Shown here: positions 15,472 through 24,420 of the stretch, in pieces
Numbering within the stretch: position 1 is the first letter of the stretch
Layout of the letters: each line of letters begins with the position of its first letter
Notes under the pieces: generated by a model
The model's input: only the letters and a program-made list of their open reading frames with translations
Told to the model about the DNA's origin: nothing
Databases searched by the model: none
DNA from: Burkholderia sp. Bp9143
Lineage (GTDB): Bacteria; Pseudomonadota; Gammaproteobacteria; Burkholderiales; Burkholderiaceae
Assembly: GCF_003853645.1 (NCBI RefSeq)
Contig: NZ_QTPO01000034.1
Coordinates: forward strand, 33,639-97,638
Length of the DNA stretch: 64,000 nucleotides
Direction: 5' to 3'
Position numbers and translations under genes: made by a program

Positions 15472-17229
15472 ATGAAGCCTGTCGTTCGTCTCACCGCCTC
15501 CGCCACGCGCGCGCTGCCGCGCTGGCTGCTGCTCACGCTCTGCCTCGTCTACGCGGCGTTCGGCCTGTTCGGCCGCGACCCGTGGAAGAACGAGGACGCG
15601 GCGGGCTTCGGCGTGATGTGGACGATGGCCACCGGCGGCTGGCACGACTGGCTGCTGCCGAATCTCGTCGGCAAGTTCATCACGACCGACGGGCCGCTCG
15701 GCTACTGGCTCGGCGCGCTGTCGATCCGTGCGCTGGCGCCGTGGGTCGACGCGAGCAATGCGTCGCGCGTCGACACGGGCGTGCTGTTCTGCGTCGCGTG
15801 CGCGTTCGTCTGGTACGCCGCCTACCTGCTCGGCCGGCGCGCCGAGGTCCAGCCGTTCAAGTACGCATTCGGCGGCGAGCCGGAGCCGCGCGACTACGGC
15901 CGCACGCTCGCCGACGGCGCGCTGCTGATCCTCGTCGCGTGCTTCGGGCTCGCGGAGCGCGGCCACGAAACGACGCCGCAGCTCGCGCAGTTCGCGTGGA
16001 TCGCGATGCTCGTGTACGGCATCGTGCGCGGCATCGACAAGCCGATGCAAGGTGCGCTGTGGTGGGGCGTCGCGGTCGGCCTCGTCGCCCTGTCCGGCAA
16101 TCCGGTGCTCGTCGTCGCGCTGCTCGCCGGCACGGCCGCGCTGTGGCTCGTCACGCCGGAGATGCGCAACCTGCGCCTGCCGCTGGTCGGCCTGCCGCTC
16201 GCGGCCGCGATCTTCGCGCTGTGGCCGCTCGCCGCCTCCAATGCGGCGCCCGACGACGCCGCGTGGTTCTTCAACCAGTGGATCCACGGCAGCCTGATGC
16301 GCTTTTCGGGGCCGCCGACCGCGGTGCTCGCCTACGCGGCGAAGAACCTGCCGTTGTTCACGTGGCCCGCGTGGCCGCTCGCGATCTGGGCCTGGTGGAG
16401 CTGGGCCGGCATGCGCCGGCGCGCGCACATCGCGATTCCACTGTCGGTCGTGGTGCCGCTCGTCGCGCTCGTGATCCTGCAGAGCCAGCAGTCGAACCGC
16501 ATGTACATGCTGCTGCTGCCGCCGCTCGCGGTGCTCGCCACCTTCGCGCTGCCGACCCTCAAGCGCGGCGCGATCAACGCATTCGACTGGTTCGCGGTGC
16601 TGAGCTTCACGATCCTCGGCACCTTCGTGTGGCTCGTGTGGCTCGCGTCGCTCACGGGCTTCCCGCATCCGCTCGCACGCAACCTCGCGCGCCTCGTGCC
16701 GGGCTACGAACCGCACTTCAAGATCCTGTCGTTCATCTGCGCGGTGATCGTCACCGTATGCTGGTGCCTGCTCGCGCGCTGGCGCATCTCGCGCCAGCCG
16801 AAGGTGCTGTGGCGCAGCGTCGTGCTGTCGGGCGCGGGCACCACGCTGATGTGGGTGCTGCTGATGACGCTGTGGCTGCCGATCGTCAACTACGGCCGGA
16901 CCTACAGCGACGTCGCGCAACAGATCGCGTCGCATCTGCCGAAAGACTATGAGTGCATCTCGCCCGTGCGGCTCGGCGATGCGCAGATCGCGACCTTCGC
17001 GTACTTCGGCGACATGCACTTCGAATTCTCGGGCGACTGCGACGTGATCCTGCGCCAGGACCGCGCGGACTTCGGCGAGCCGAGCGCGATGTCGCAATAC
17101 GTATGGCGTCTCGTGTGGGAAGGCCGTCGCGTGGCCGACCGCGACGAGCGCTTCCGCCTGTACGAGCGCATCGAGCGGCCGACGACGCCCGTCAAGCGCC
17201 GCGGCCCGCGCCACCGGACCGTCGATTGA
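15472..17229 (+). CDS. ArnT-like membrane glycosyltransferase
   Basis: 585 residues with about 11-12 predicted membrane segments and a soluble C-terminal domain from about residue 475. The N-terminal periplasmic loop carries GRDPWKNEDAAGFGVMW and TDGPLGYWLGAL, resembling the acidic catalytic loop of ArnT and related polyprenyl-phosphate-sugar transferases. It would move a sugar from a lipid carrier onto an envelope acceptor; donor and acceptor are unknown. It is a paralogue of the arnT at 40174, and only two bases separate it from the MATE gene. The GC-rich start MKPVVRLTASATRALPRW looks plausible. Confidence 0.8.
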   Translation: MKPVVRLTASATRALPRWLLLTLCLVYAAFGLFGRDPWKNEDAAGFGVMWTMATGGWHDWLLPNLVGKFITTDGPLGYWLGALSIRALAPWVDASNASRVDTGVLFCVACAFVWYAAYLLGRRAEVQPFKYAFGGEPEPRDYGRTLADGALLILVACFGLAERGHETTPQLAQFAWIAMLVYGIVRGIDKPMQGALWWGVAVGLVALSGNPVLVVALLAGTAALWLVTPEMRNLRLPLVGLPLAAAIFALWPLAASNAAPDDAAWFFNQWIHGSLMRFSGPPTAVLAYAAKNLPLFTWPAWPLAIWAWWSWAGMRRRAHIAIPLSVVVPLVALVILQSQQSNRMYMLLLPPLAVLATFALPTLKRGAINAFDWFAVLSFTILGTFVWLVWLASLTGFPHPLARNLARLVPGYEPHFKILSFICAVIVTVCWCLLARWRISRQPKVLWRSVVLSGAGTTLMWVLLMTLWLPIVNYGRTYSDVAQQIASHLPKDYECISPVRLGDAQIATFAYFGDMHFEFSGDCDVILRQDRADFGEPSAMSQYVWRLVWEGRRVADRDERFRLYERIERPTTPVKRRGPRHRTVD

Positions 17230-17231
17230 CG

Positions 17232-18605
17232 ATGTTCGCCGACATCCGCCGGATCGTCGGTCTCGCGTGGCCGGTGCTCGTCGGCCAGCTCGCGATCATC
17301 GCGTTCGGCGTGATCGACACGGCGATGGTCGGCCGCTACTCGGCCATCGACCTGGCCGCACTCGGGCTCGGCTCGTCGATCTACGTATCGGTCTACATCG
17401 GGATGACGGGCATCCTGTCCGCGCTGCAGCCGATCACCGGGCAGCTGTACGGCGCACGGCGCTACGCCGAGATCGGCGAGGAAGTCCGCCAGGCCCTGTG
17501 GCTCGCGCTGATGCTTGCGGTACCCGGCTTCCTGCTGCTGCATTTTCCCGAACCGCTGCTGCACATCGCCCACGCACCGCCCGCGCTGCACGACCGCACG
17601 GTCGATTACCTGCGGATCCTGTCCTACGGCCTGCCGGCGAGCCTCGTGTTCCGGATCTACAACGCGCTGACCAACGCGGCCGGCAAGCCGCGCCTCGCGA
17701 TGATCCTGCAGATCGGCGCGCTGCTGCTCAAGTTTCCGCTCAACGTGTGGTTCATCTTCGGCGGGTTCGGCGTACCGGCCCTCGGCGGCCCCGGTTGCGG
17801 ACTCGCCAGCACACTGATCAACTGGGCGCTCGCGCTGATCGGCTTCACGCTGCTCGCGAAGCTCGACGTGTTCTCGCCGCTTTCGATCTTCTCGCGCTTT
17901 TGCTGGCCCGGATGGGCGCGCCAGAAGGCGATCCTGAAGCTCGGCGTACCGATGGGCCTGTCGTACCTGATCGAGGTCACGTCGTACACGTGCATGGCGC
18001 TCTTCATCGCGCAGTTCGGCACGACGACGCTCGCCGGCCACCAGATCGCCGGCAACATCGGCGCGGTGCTGTACATGACGCCGCTATCGATCGGTGTCGC
18101 GGCATCGACGCTCGTCGCGCGCGCACTCGGTGCCGGCCGGCCGGACGAGGCGCGCCTGCTCGGCCGGCACAGCGTGATGCTCGCGTGCGGGATCGCGGCC
18201 GCTTACGGCGTGCTCGTGTTTGCGCTGCGTCCGCTGATCGTCAGCGGCTACACGCCGAACCCGGCCGTGGCCGCCGCCGCGCTGCCGCTGGTCGCGATCG
18301 TCACCTGCTACCACTTCTTCGACGCGCTGCAGATCACGTCCGCATTCGTGTTGCGCGCGTACAAGGTCGCGGTCGTGCCGACCGTGATCTATGCGGTCGC
18401 GCTGTGGGGCGTCGGGCTTGGCGGCGGCTACGTGCTCGGCTTCGACGTCGGCGGCATCGCACCCGCCTGGCTGACCGGCGCGCGCGGCTTCTGGTTCGCG
18501 AACACGATCAGCCTGATGCTCGCGGGCGCGGGCCTCGCGCTATACCTGCGACACGTCAGCCGCGCGCAGCTGTCCGTCCGCACGGACACGCGGCCCGCGG
18601 TTTAA
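17232..18605 (+). CDS. MATE family efflux transporter
   Basis: 457 residues and about 12 membrane segments, starting MFADIRRIVGLAWPVLVGQLAIIAFGVIDTAMVGRYS. That sequence and GMTGILSALQPITGQLYGARR are typical of NorM/DinF-type MATE proteins. A sodium- or proton-coupled exporter of cationic compounds; the substrate is unknown. The ATG at 17232 starts two bases after the glycosyltransferase stop, so the pair is an operon. Its stop codon overlaps the convergent lipA stop (shared bases 18602-18605). Confidence 0.9.
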   Translation: MFADIRRIVGLAWPVLVGQLAIIAFGVIDTAMVGRYSAIDLAALGLGSSIYVSVYIGMTGILSALQPITGQLYGARRYAEIGEEVRQALWLALMLAVPGFLLLHFPEPLLHIAHAPPALHDRTVDYLRILSYGLPASLVFRIYNALTNAAGKPRLAMILQIGALLLKFPLNVWFIFGGFGVPALGGPGCGLASTLINWALALIGFTLLAKLDVFSPLSIFSRFCWPGWARQKAILKLGVPMGLSYLIEVTSYTCMALFIAQFGTTTLAGHQIAGNIGAVLYMTPLSIGVAASTLVARALGAGRPDEARLLGRHSVMLACGIAAAYGVLVFALRPLIVSGYTPNPAVAAAALPLVAIVTCYHFFDALQITSAFVLRAYKVAVVPTVIYAVALWGVGLGGGYVLGFDVGGIAPAWLTGARGFWFANTISLMLAGAGLALYLRHVSRAQLSVRTDTRPAV

Positions 18606-19567
18606 GCATCCTCCAGCACGTCGGCCGCGTGATACGACGACCGCACGAGCGGGCCGGCAACGACTTCCCTGAAACCGAGCGCCAGCCCCTCGTCGCGCCA
18701 CGCGGCAAACGCATCGGGGCTCACGTAGCGCCGCACCGGCAGATGGTGCGCGGACGGCGCGAGGTACTGGCCGAGCGTCAGCACGTCGACCTCGTGCGCG
18801 CGCAAGTCGCGCAGCGTGTCCCGCACCTCGTCGTCGCGCTCGCCGAGCCCCAGCATCAAGCCCGATTTCGTCACGAGCGTCGGCCGCGCGGCCTTCGCCT
18901 GCGCGAGCAGTTCGAGCGAGCCGCGATAGTCGGCGCCCGGCCGTGCCGCCCGATACAGCGACGGCACCGTCTCGATGTTGTGATTGAACACGTCCGGCCA
19001 CGCCGACGACAACGCATCGAGCGCACGCGCGACGCGGCCGCGGAAATCGGGCGTCAGCACCTCGACGCCGATGCCCGGCACGCTCGCGCGCACCGCCGCG
19101 ATGCAGGCGGCAAAATGTGCGGCGCCGCCGTCGCGCAGGTCGTCGCGATCGACCGACGTGATCACGACGTAGCGCAGTCCGAGCGCCGCGACCGCGTCGG
19201 CGAGCCGCGCGGGCTCGTCGGAATCGAGCGGCTCGGGGCGGCCGTGCGCGACATCGCAGAACGGGCAGCGCCGCGTGCACAGCCCGCCCATGATCATGAA
19301 GGTCGCGGTGCGCTGCGCGAAGCATTCGCCGATGTTCGGGCACATGGCCTCCTCGCAGACGGAATGCAGCCGGTGATCGCGAAGCACGGCCGCCATGTCG
19401 GCGACCGCCCCGCTCATCATCGGCCGCGCCCGCAGCCACGGCGGCTTCGGCAGCGCCGCGCCGGCCGCGGGCTCGACGCGCACCGGAATGCGCGCGAGCT
19501 TGTCGCGGCTCCTCGCGCCCGGCTGGCCGAGCGCGGTGAGGCTGGGTCGTTCGAGCGCGGCGGCCAT
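18602..19567 (-). CDS. lipA: Lipoyl synthase (aco-linked paralogue)
   Basis: 321 residues. Radical SAM enzyme that inserts two sulfurs into protein-bound octanoyl groups. The auxiliary-cluster cysteines are in CEEAMCPNIGEC and the radical-SAM cluster in CTRRCPFC. GGLCTRRCPFCDVAHG and DVFNHNIETVPSLYR are typical LipA sequences. The ATG at 19567 lies two bases after the acoC stop, so this copy is part of the acetoin dehydrogenase operon and probably lipoylates the AcoC lipoyl domain. A housekeeping lipA would be expected elsewhere in the chromosome. Confidence 0.93.
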   Translation of the reverse strand: MAAALERPSLTALGQPGARSRDKLARIPVRVEPAAGAALPKPPWLRARPMMSGAVADMAAVLRDHRLHSVCEEAMCPNIGECFAQRTATFMIMGGLCTRRCPFCDVAHGRPEPLDSDEPARLADAVAALGLRYVVITSVDRDDLRDGGAAHFAACIAAVRASVPGIGVEVLTPDFRGRVARALDALSSAWPDVFNHNIETVPSLYRAARPGADYRGSLELLAQAKAARPTLVTKSGLMLGLGERDDEVRDTLRDLRAHEVDVLTLGQYLAPSAHHLPVRRYVSPDAFAAWRDEGLALGFREVVAGPLVRSSYHAADVLEDA

Positions 19568-19569
19568 CG

Positions 19570-20685
19570 TCAGTCTCCGAGAAACGCGACGATCAGGCGG
19601 TTCACGTCGGCAGCCGCCTCCATCTGCACCATGTGGCCGCTGCCGGCGATCACCTCGGCCCGCACGCCGTCCGGCAAGCCCTGCGCATGCTGCGCCGGAA
19701 TCACCTGGTCGCGCTCGCCCCAGATCACGAGCGTGCGCGGCGCGAGCGACCCGACGCGGTCGCGGAACACGCGCCGCTGGGTCGCGCCGTCGAACGCGGC
19801 GTTCGCGATCCTCTCCAGTGCGGCCTGCACGCCTTCGAGCCGCTTGTACTTGACGAGGTCCTCGACCAGTTGCCGCGTGACGAGCGCGTGGTCCGCGAAC
19901 AGCGCGCCGAGGTGCGGCTTCAGCGTATTGCGGCTGTTGCCGGCGACGAAGCCGTCGATGTAGCCGCGGTTGATGTCGGCGCCGAGCCCGGCGCTCGCGA
20001 TCAGCGTCAGCGACGCCACGCGTTCCGGTGCGCGCTCGGCCGCCGCCATCGCGACCGCGCCGCCCATCGAATGGCCGATCAGATGCGCGCGGTCGATGTG
20101 CTGCGCATCGAGCAACGCGAGCACCGCGTCGGCCAGTTCGTCGAGGCTGCCGGTGTCGACCGCCTTGCCCGACTCGCCGTGCCCGGGCAAATCGAGCGCC
20201 CACACGGGCCGGTGCGCGGCGAGTACCGCATGGTTGAACAGCCAGTTGTTGAGGTCGCCGCCGAAGCCGTGGATCAGCACCGCAGGCGTGCCCGACCCGT
20301 CGCCGAGCTTCAGGAACCGGACCGTGCGTCCGCCGATCTGCGCCTTCTCGGGCTGCGGGCCCGCCGTGTCGTCGGCGGTCGTGCTCGGCACGAAATCGCG
20401 CTGGAATTCGGCGATCGCCGCGTCGATGTCGGCATCGCTCGCGTCGGCCGCGGCCACCACGCCGAGCAGCGCACCGACCGGCAGCGTCTCGCCCTCCTGC
20501 GCGACCTGCCGGCGCAGCGTGCCGTCGAACGCGCACTCGACGCCCGACGAGATCTTGTCGGTCTCGACGTCGAGCACTTCGTCGCCCTTCGTCACGCGCT
20601 CGCCGATCGCCTTCAGCCAGCCGTTGACCTGCCCCTGCTCCATCGACAGCCCCCACTTGGGCATCGTGATCATGTGAATCGACAT
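19570..20685 (-). CDS. acoC: Acetoin dehydrogenase E2, dihydrolipoyl acetyltransferase
   Basis: 371 residues. An N-terminal lipoyl domain (about 1-80) has the lipoyl-lysine in VETDKISSG (K44). After a linker comes an alpha/beta hydrolase-type domain (about 120-370) with the nucleophile elbow GHSMGGA, an oxyanion HGFGGD and a C-terminal GSGHMVQ histidine. This lipoyl-plus-hydrolase architecture is characteristic of AcoC and differs from pyruvate dehydrogenase E2. It accepts the acetyl group from cleaved acetoin and passes it to CoA. GAGGAG lies eight bases upstream of the ATG. The start is four bases from the acoB stop. Confidence 0.94.
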   Translation of the reverse strand: MSIHMITMPKWGLSMEQGQVNGWLKAIGERVTKGDEVLDVETDKISSGVECAFDGTLRRQVAQEGETLPVGALLGVVAAADASDADIDAAIAEFQRDFVPSTTADDTAGPQPEKAQIGGRTVRFLKLGDGSGTPAVLIHGFGGDLNNWLFNHAVLAAHRPVWALDLPGHGESGKAVDTGSLDELADAVLALLDAQHIDRAHLIGHSMGGAVAMAAAERAPERVASLTLIASAGLGADINRGYIDGFVAGNSRNTLKPHLGALFADHALVTRQLVEDLVKYKRLEGVQAALERIANAAFDGATQRRVFRDRVGSLAPRTLVIWGERDQVIPAQHAQGLPDGVRAEVIAGSGHMVQMEAAADVNRLIVAFLGD

Positions 20686-20689
20686 CGTG

Positions 20690-21694
20690 TCAGCTCCTCG
20701 TCTTCAGTACCGCCCGCGCGATCGCGTCGGCGGACGGGATGTACAGGTCTTCCAGCACGCCGGCGAACGGCGCGGGCGTGTGCGGCGCGGTCACGAGCTC
20801 GATCGGCGCCTTCAGCGAATGGAACGCTCGCCGGGCGACCAGTGCGGCGATATCGGTCGCGATCGAGCAGCGCGGGTTCGCTTCATCAACCACCACCACG
20901 CGCCCGGTGCGCTGCGCGCTCTCGAGGATGGTTTCCTCGTCGAGCGGCGACGTCGTGCGCAGGTCGATCACGTCGACCTGGATGCCGTCCTTCGCGAGCT
21001 TCGCGGCCGCGTCGGTCGCGAGATGCACCATCCGGCCATACGTGACGATCGTCGCGTCGTCGCCTTCGCGCACGACGTTCGCCTCGCCGAACGGAATCGC
21101 ATAGGACTCCTCGGGCACGTCGCCCTCGCGCGTGTAGAGCAGCTTGTGTTCGAGGAAGATCACGGGGTCGTTGTCGCGGATCGCCTGGATCAGCAGCCCC
21201 TTCGCGTCGTAAGGCGTCGACGGGCACACGACCTTCAGCCCCGGAATGTGCGTAAACAGCGACGTGAGCATCTGCGAATGCTGCGCGGCCGCGCGCAGCC
21301 CGGCGCCATACATCGCGCGGATCACGACCGGCGTCACCGCCTTGCCGCCGAACATGTAGCGGAATTTCGCGGCCTGGTTGAAGATCTGGTCGAAGCACAC
21401 GCCCATGAAATCGATGAACATCAGCTCCGCGACGGGCCGCATCCCGCACGCGGCCGCGCCGACCGCCGCGCCGATATAGCCGCCTTCCGACAGCGGCGTA
21501 TCGAGCACGCGGCCGGGAAACTTGTGGAACAGCCCCTTCGTCACGCCGAGCACGCCGCCCCATGCGTCGTCCTCGCCCGGCGCGCCCGCGCCACCTGCGT
21601 TGTCCTCGCCCATCACGATCACGCTGTCGTCGCGCGCCATTTCCTGCGCGAGCGCCTCGTTGATCGCCTGCGAATAAGTGATTTTCCTTGCCAT
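20690..21694 (-). CDS. acoB: Acetoin dehydrogenase E1, beta subunit
   Basis: 334 residues starting MARKITYSQAINEALAQEMARDDSVIVMGED, the transketolase-fold pyrimidine-binding domain. It continues with DTPLSEGGYIGAAVGAA and the C-terminal transketolase domain (VIDLRTTSPLDEETILESAQRTGRVVVVDEA). With AcoA it forms the thiamine-diphosphate-dependent E1 that splits acetoin into acetaldehyde and an acetyl group. It lies 61 bases downstream of acoA. Confidence 0.95.
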   Translation of the reverse strand: MARKITYSQAINEALAQEMARDDSVIVMGEDNAGGAGAPGEDDAWGGVLGVTKGLFHKFPGRVLDTPLSEGGYIGAAVGAAACGMRPVAELMFIDFMGVCFDQIFNQAAKFRYMFGGKAVTPVVIRAMYGAGLRAAAQHSQMLTSLFTHIPGLKVVCPSTPYDAKGLLIQAIRDNDPVIFLEHKLLYTREGDVPEESYAIPFGEANVVREGDDATIVTYGRMVHLATDAAAKLAKDGIQVDVIDLRTTSPLDEETILESAQRTGRVVVVDEANPRCSIATDIAALVARRAFHSLKAPIELVTAPHTPAPFAGVLEDLYIPSADAIARAVLKTRS

Positions 21695-21755
21695 GTCTGT
21701 CTCCTGGAATATTCGGTTCGCCGTGCCGGCCGCCAGCGGGTGAATCAGGGCGCGC

Positions 21756-22739
21756 TCACGGGTACGACACGTACACGTCGGTCAGCAGGTCGGCCGCGTC
21801 GGGCAGCGGCGCGGCTTTCGCCTGCGCGACCGCATCGTCGATCAGCGCCTTCACCTGCGCATCGACCGCGCGCAGGTCGTCGGTCGTCAGCACCTCGGCA
21901 CGCACGACGCGCGTTTCGAAATGCTTCAGGCAGTCCTTCTCGTCGCGCAGCTTCTGCACTTCACCCGGCGCGCGGTAGGTCTGCGCATCGCCTTCGAAGT
22001 GGCCGAAGTAGCGCGTGAACTTCACCTCGACGAGCGTCGGGCCGCCGCCGTTGCGCGCGCGTGCGACGGCTTCGCCGAGCGCCTCGTGCACCGCGAAGAA
22101 GTCGAAGCCGTCGACGATCACGCCCGGCATCCCGAAGCCGTTCGCGCGATCGGCGATGTTGTCGGTGGCGACCGACCAGCTCGACGACGTCGCTTCCGCA
22201 TAGCCGTTGTTCTCGGCCACGAAGATCGCCGGCAGCCGCCACACCGACGCGAGGTTCATCGATTCGAAGATCACGCCCTGGTTCGACGCGCCGTCGCCGA
22301 AGAAGCACACGCCGACGCCGCCCGTCTTCTTGTGCTTGGCCGCGAGCGCCGCGCCGCATACGAGCGGGCCGCCCGCGCCGACGATCCCGTTCGCGCCGAG
22401 CATCCCCATCGACAGGTCGGCGATGTGCATCGAGCCGCCCTTGCCGTGGCAGACGCCCGTCTTCTTGCCGTAGATCTCGGCCATCATCCCGTGCACGTCG
22501 ACGCCTTTCGCGATGCAGTGGCCGTGCCCGCGGTGCGTGGTGGCAACGTAGTCTTCAAGTCCTAGGTGCAGCATCGTGCCGACCGCGGAGGCCTCCTCGC
22601 CCGCGTACAGGTGCACGAAGCCGGGGATTTCGCCGGTCGCGAACTCGACGTGCAGCCGCTCCTCGAATTCGCGGATCGTGCGCATCAGCCGGTAGGCGTC
22701 CAGCAGCGTGTCCCTGCTGAGCTGTGTCGAAACGGTCAT
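21756..22739 (-). CDS. acoA: Acetoin dehydrogenase E1, alpha subunit
   Basis: 327 residues with the ThDP-binding motif GDGASNQGVIFESMNLASVWRLPAIFVAENN (GDG...NN), the E1-alpha segment HRGHGHCIAKG, and YGKKTGVCHGKGGSMHIADLSMGMLGANGIVG. Forms the E1 heterotetramer with AcoB. Second gene of acoX-acoA-acoB-acoC-lipA. ATG start; 99 bases separate it from acoX. Confidence 0.95.
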   Translation of the reverse strand: MTVSTQLSRDTLLDAYRLMRTIREFEERLHVEFATGEIPGFVHLYAGEEASAVGTMLHLGLEDYVATTHRGHGHCIAKGVDVHGMMAEIYGKKTGVCHGKGGSMHIADLSMGMLGANGIVGAGGPLVCGAALAAKHKKTGGVGVCFFGDGASNQGVIFESMNLASVWRLPAIFVAENNGYAEATSSSWSVATDNIADRANGFGMPGVIVDGFDFFAVHEALGEAVARARNGGGPTLVEVKFTRYFGHFEGDAQTYRAPGEVQKLRDEKDCLKHFETRVVRAEVLTTDDLRAVDAQVKALIDDAVAQAKAAPLPDAADLLTDVYVSYP

Positions 22740-22838
22740 GTGTGTCTCCTGGGTAGGTCTGACTGCGAGTGCCGCCGCGGCAACGCCCCGGCGACGGATT
22801 GCACGGCTTGCGGCCGTCGATAAAACGTGAAGCTGCCG

Positions 22839-23897
22839 TCAGCCGCGCCGCGCGCCGGCGTCGCGCAACAACTGCCGCGACGACGCGTAACGCAACGTGC
22901 GACCGACGTCGACCGTCAGCGGCCCGCGCCAGTCGAGCGCGATCTCGTAGCGGTCGCCGCGCGCGACCTCGATCTCGCGCTCGCCGTCGAACGCGAGCGT
23001 GCCGTGCTCGAACGGGATCGTCTGCCATGCACCCGGTTCGAGCCGCTCGCAGCTGCGCATCACGACGCGATCGACGCGCCCGGGTGCGATCGGCGCGACG
23101 AGCGGCGTGCCGGCCGTCTTGCCGTCGGCGGCGAAGCGCATCGCGAGCCCGTGCGACGCGCTGCGCTCGAGCGGCGCCCACGCGCCGCCGAGCGCGGACA
23201 GGCCGATGCCGTCCGGCTCCGCGAAGGTCAGGTAGAGCGTGTCGATATCGTCGGGACCCGAGATCGCGCGCGCGCCGACGAAGCGCTGGCGGGCCGCGCA
23301 TACGTCGACGAGCGCGATCTCCTCGCGCCCCGCGTTCGCGCCGGCCGCGCAGCGCACGACGAGCCGCTTGTTGCGCGTGAACGCGACCTCCGCCGGCACG
23401 GCGCCGGTCGCGGCGAGTCCAGCCGCGACGCCCGCGACGGTCGCCTCGCGATGTTCGGGAAACGCGTTGTTGGTGCCGGTGGACAGCGCGACGAGCGGGG
23501 TCGCGCCGCAATGCGCGGCGACCGCGCGGTGGGTGCCGTCGCCGCCGAGCACGACGATCAGCGCGACTTCCATCCGGCGCATGTATGCGGCACCGGCCTG
23601 CGTATCGGCGACGGTGTCCGAGATCGGCAGGTCGACGAATTCGACGTCGGGCCAGCACTCGTGCGGCGCGACCGCGTGATGTGTATCGAGCGCACGCATC
23701 AGCAGCGTCGCGATGCCCGTCTTGTCGCGCAAGGTCAGCACGCGCTCGACGCCCATCGCGCCGAGACCGGCGAGCAGGCGCACGACCATGTTGGCCTTTT
23801 CCGCCGTCGGGAACACGGATGCATGCGTCGTCAGGCGGCGAATGTCGCGCCCCGATGCGGGGTTCGCGATCACGCCGACGGTCACGGGCGTCGTCAC
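22839..23897 (-). CDS. acoX: Acetoin catabolism protein AcoX (NAD-kinase-like fold)
   Basis: 352 residues from a GTG start at 23897, with GGAG eight bases upstream; no ATG fits and upstream sequence is regulatory. TPVTVGVIANPASGRDIRRL and VVLGGDGTHRAVAAHCGATPLVALSTGTNNAFPEHREATVAGVAAG are the GGDGT and (S/N)xGTNN motifs of the ATP-NAD kinase/diacylglycerol kinase superfamily. AcoX accompanies aco operons in several proteobacteria, but its function is unproven. First gene of the operon, about 110 bases downstream of the predicted sigma-54 start site. Confidence 0.9.
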   Translation of the reverse strand: MTTPVTVGVIANPASGRDIRRLTTHASVFPTAEKANMVVRLLAGLGAMGVERVLTLRDKTGIATLLMRALDTHHAVAPHECWPDVEFVDLPISDTVADTQAGAAYMRRMEVALIVVLGGDGTHRAVAAHCGATPLVALSTGTNNAFPEHREATVAGVAAGLAATGAVPAEVAFTRNKRLVVRCAAGANAGREEIALVDVCAARQRFVGARAISGPDDIDTLYLTFAEPDGIGLSALGGAWAPLERSASHGLAMRFAADGKTAGTPLVAPIAPGRVDRVVMRSCERLEPGAWQTIPFEHGTLAFDGEREIEVARGDRYEIALDWRGPLTVDVGRTLRYASSRQLLRDAGARRG

Positions 23898-24018
23898 GGG
23901 TTTGTCTCCATCCAGTGGACCGGCGCTCGCGCACCGGCCCTGCATGTGTCGTCCGCCGTCATCGAGGGCGGCGGATCGTCGTCGCCGACGCGATCGCGCC
24001 GGACTTGCCCGTGACATC

Positions 24019-24034
24019 TGCAAGCGGCGTGCCA
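24019..24034 (-). promoter_or_regulatory. Sigma-54 promoter of the aco operon
   Basis: The minus strand reads TGGCAC-GCCGC-TTGCA, a match to the -24/-12 consensus (TGGCAC, five bases, TTGCA). Predicted transcription start is near 24008, 110 bases before the acoX GTG. Aco operons in relatives are sigma-54-dependent and require AcoR, which is encoded divergently here. Confidence 0.87.
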
Positions 24035-24279
24035 TCGTGTGGGCAACGACCGCGAAACCCGCGTCCGGACTGGCTCGGTGGGTACGCCTGCCATCGACAT
24101 CTGCTGCCGTGACAGCCCGACGCTCCGCGAAACCGCCCGTGCGTCTCACGCCGCCGATCTGCCGGTGCACCGGTTTCGGCGCCGTCATCCGGGTTGCGAT
24201 TTCGCCGCGAAGCCACGCGGATCGCGGCGCGGCGCGCACCGCCGTGCTCCGGAGCACCGTCGCGCGTGACATGTCCCCA

Positions 24280-24329
24280 TGTCTCAACCGCGCGAGACCG
24301 ACTGAGATCCCGCTGAGACGAACGTCTCA
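24280..24329. promoter_or_regulatory. Candidate AcoR upstream activating sequences
   Basis: Two dyads: GTCTC (24281-24285) with GAGAC (24294-24298), and the perfect 16-bp palindrome TGAGACGAACGTCTCA (24314-24329). An additional half-site TGAGAT is at about 24303. A further GTCTCA is at 24143-24148. They lie about 250-300 bases upstream of the sigma-54 start, the usual range for enhancer-binding proteins, and just upstream of acoR. Binding by AcoR is inferred. Confidence 0.6.
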
Positions 24330-24420
24330 CGCGCGCGCGTGCTGCGATGCAATGTGATCCGCGCAAGCGGATGTGCTACAAGAACATCGAATTCCCTGCC
24401 GTACGGAACCGGAGCCGACC

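Larger units (their letters stand above)
23898..24420. other. Divergent aco control region
   Basis: A 523-base non-coding stretch between acoX and acoR. It holds a sigma-54 promoter for acoX (24019-24034), a cluster of GTCTC/GAGAC sites likely bound by AcoR (24143-24329), a 14-bp palindrome GTGCTCCGGAGCAC (24244-24257), and the acoR Shine-Dalgarno CGGAG. No gene is supported inside it. Confidence 0.7.
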
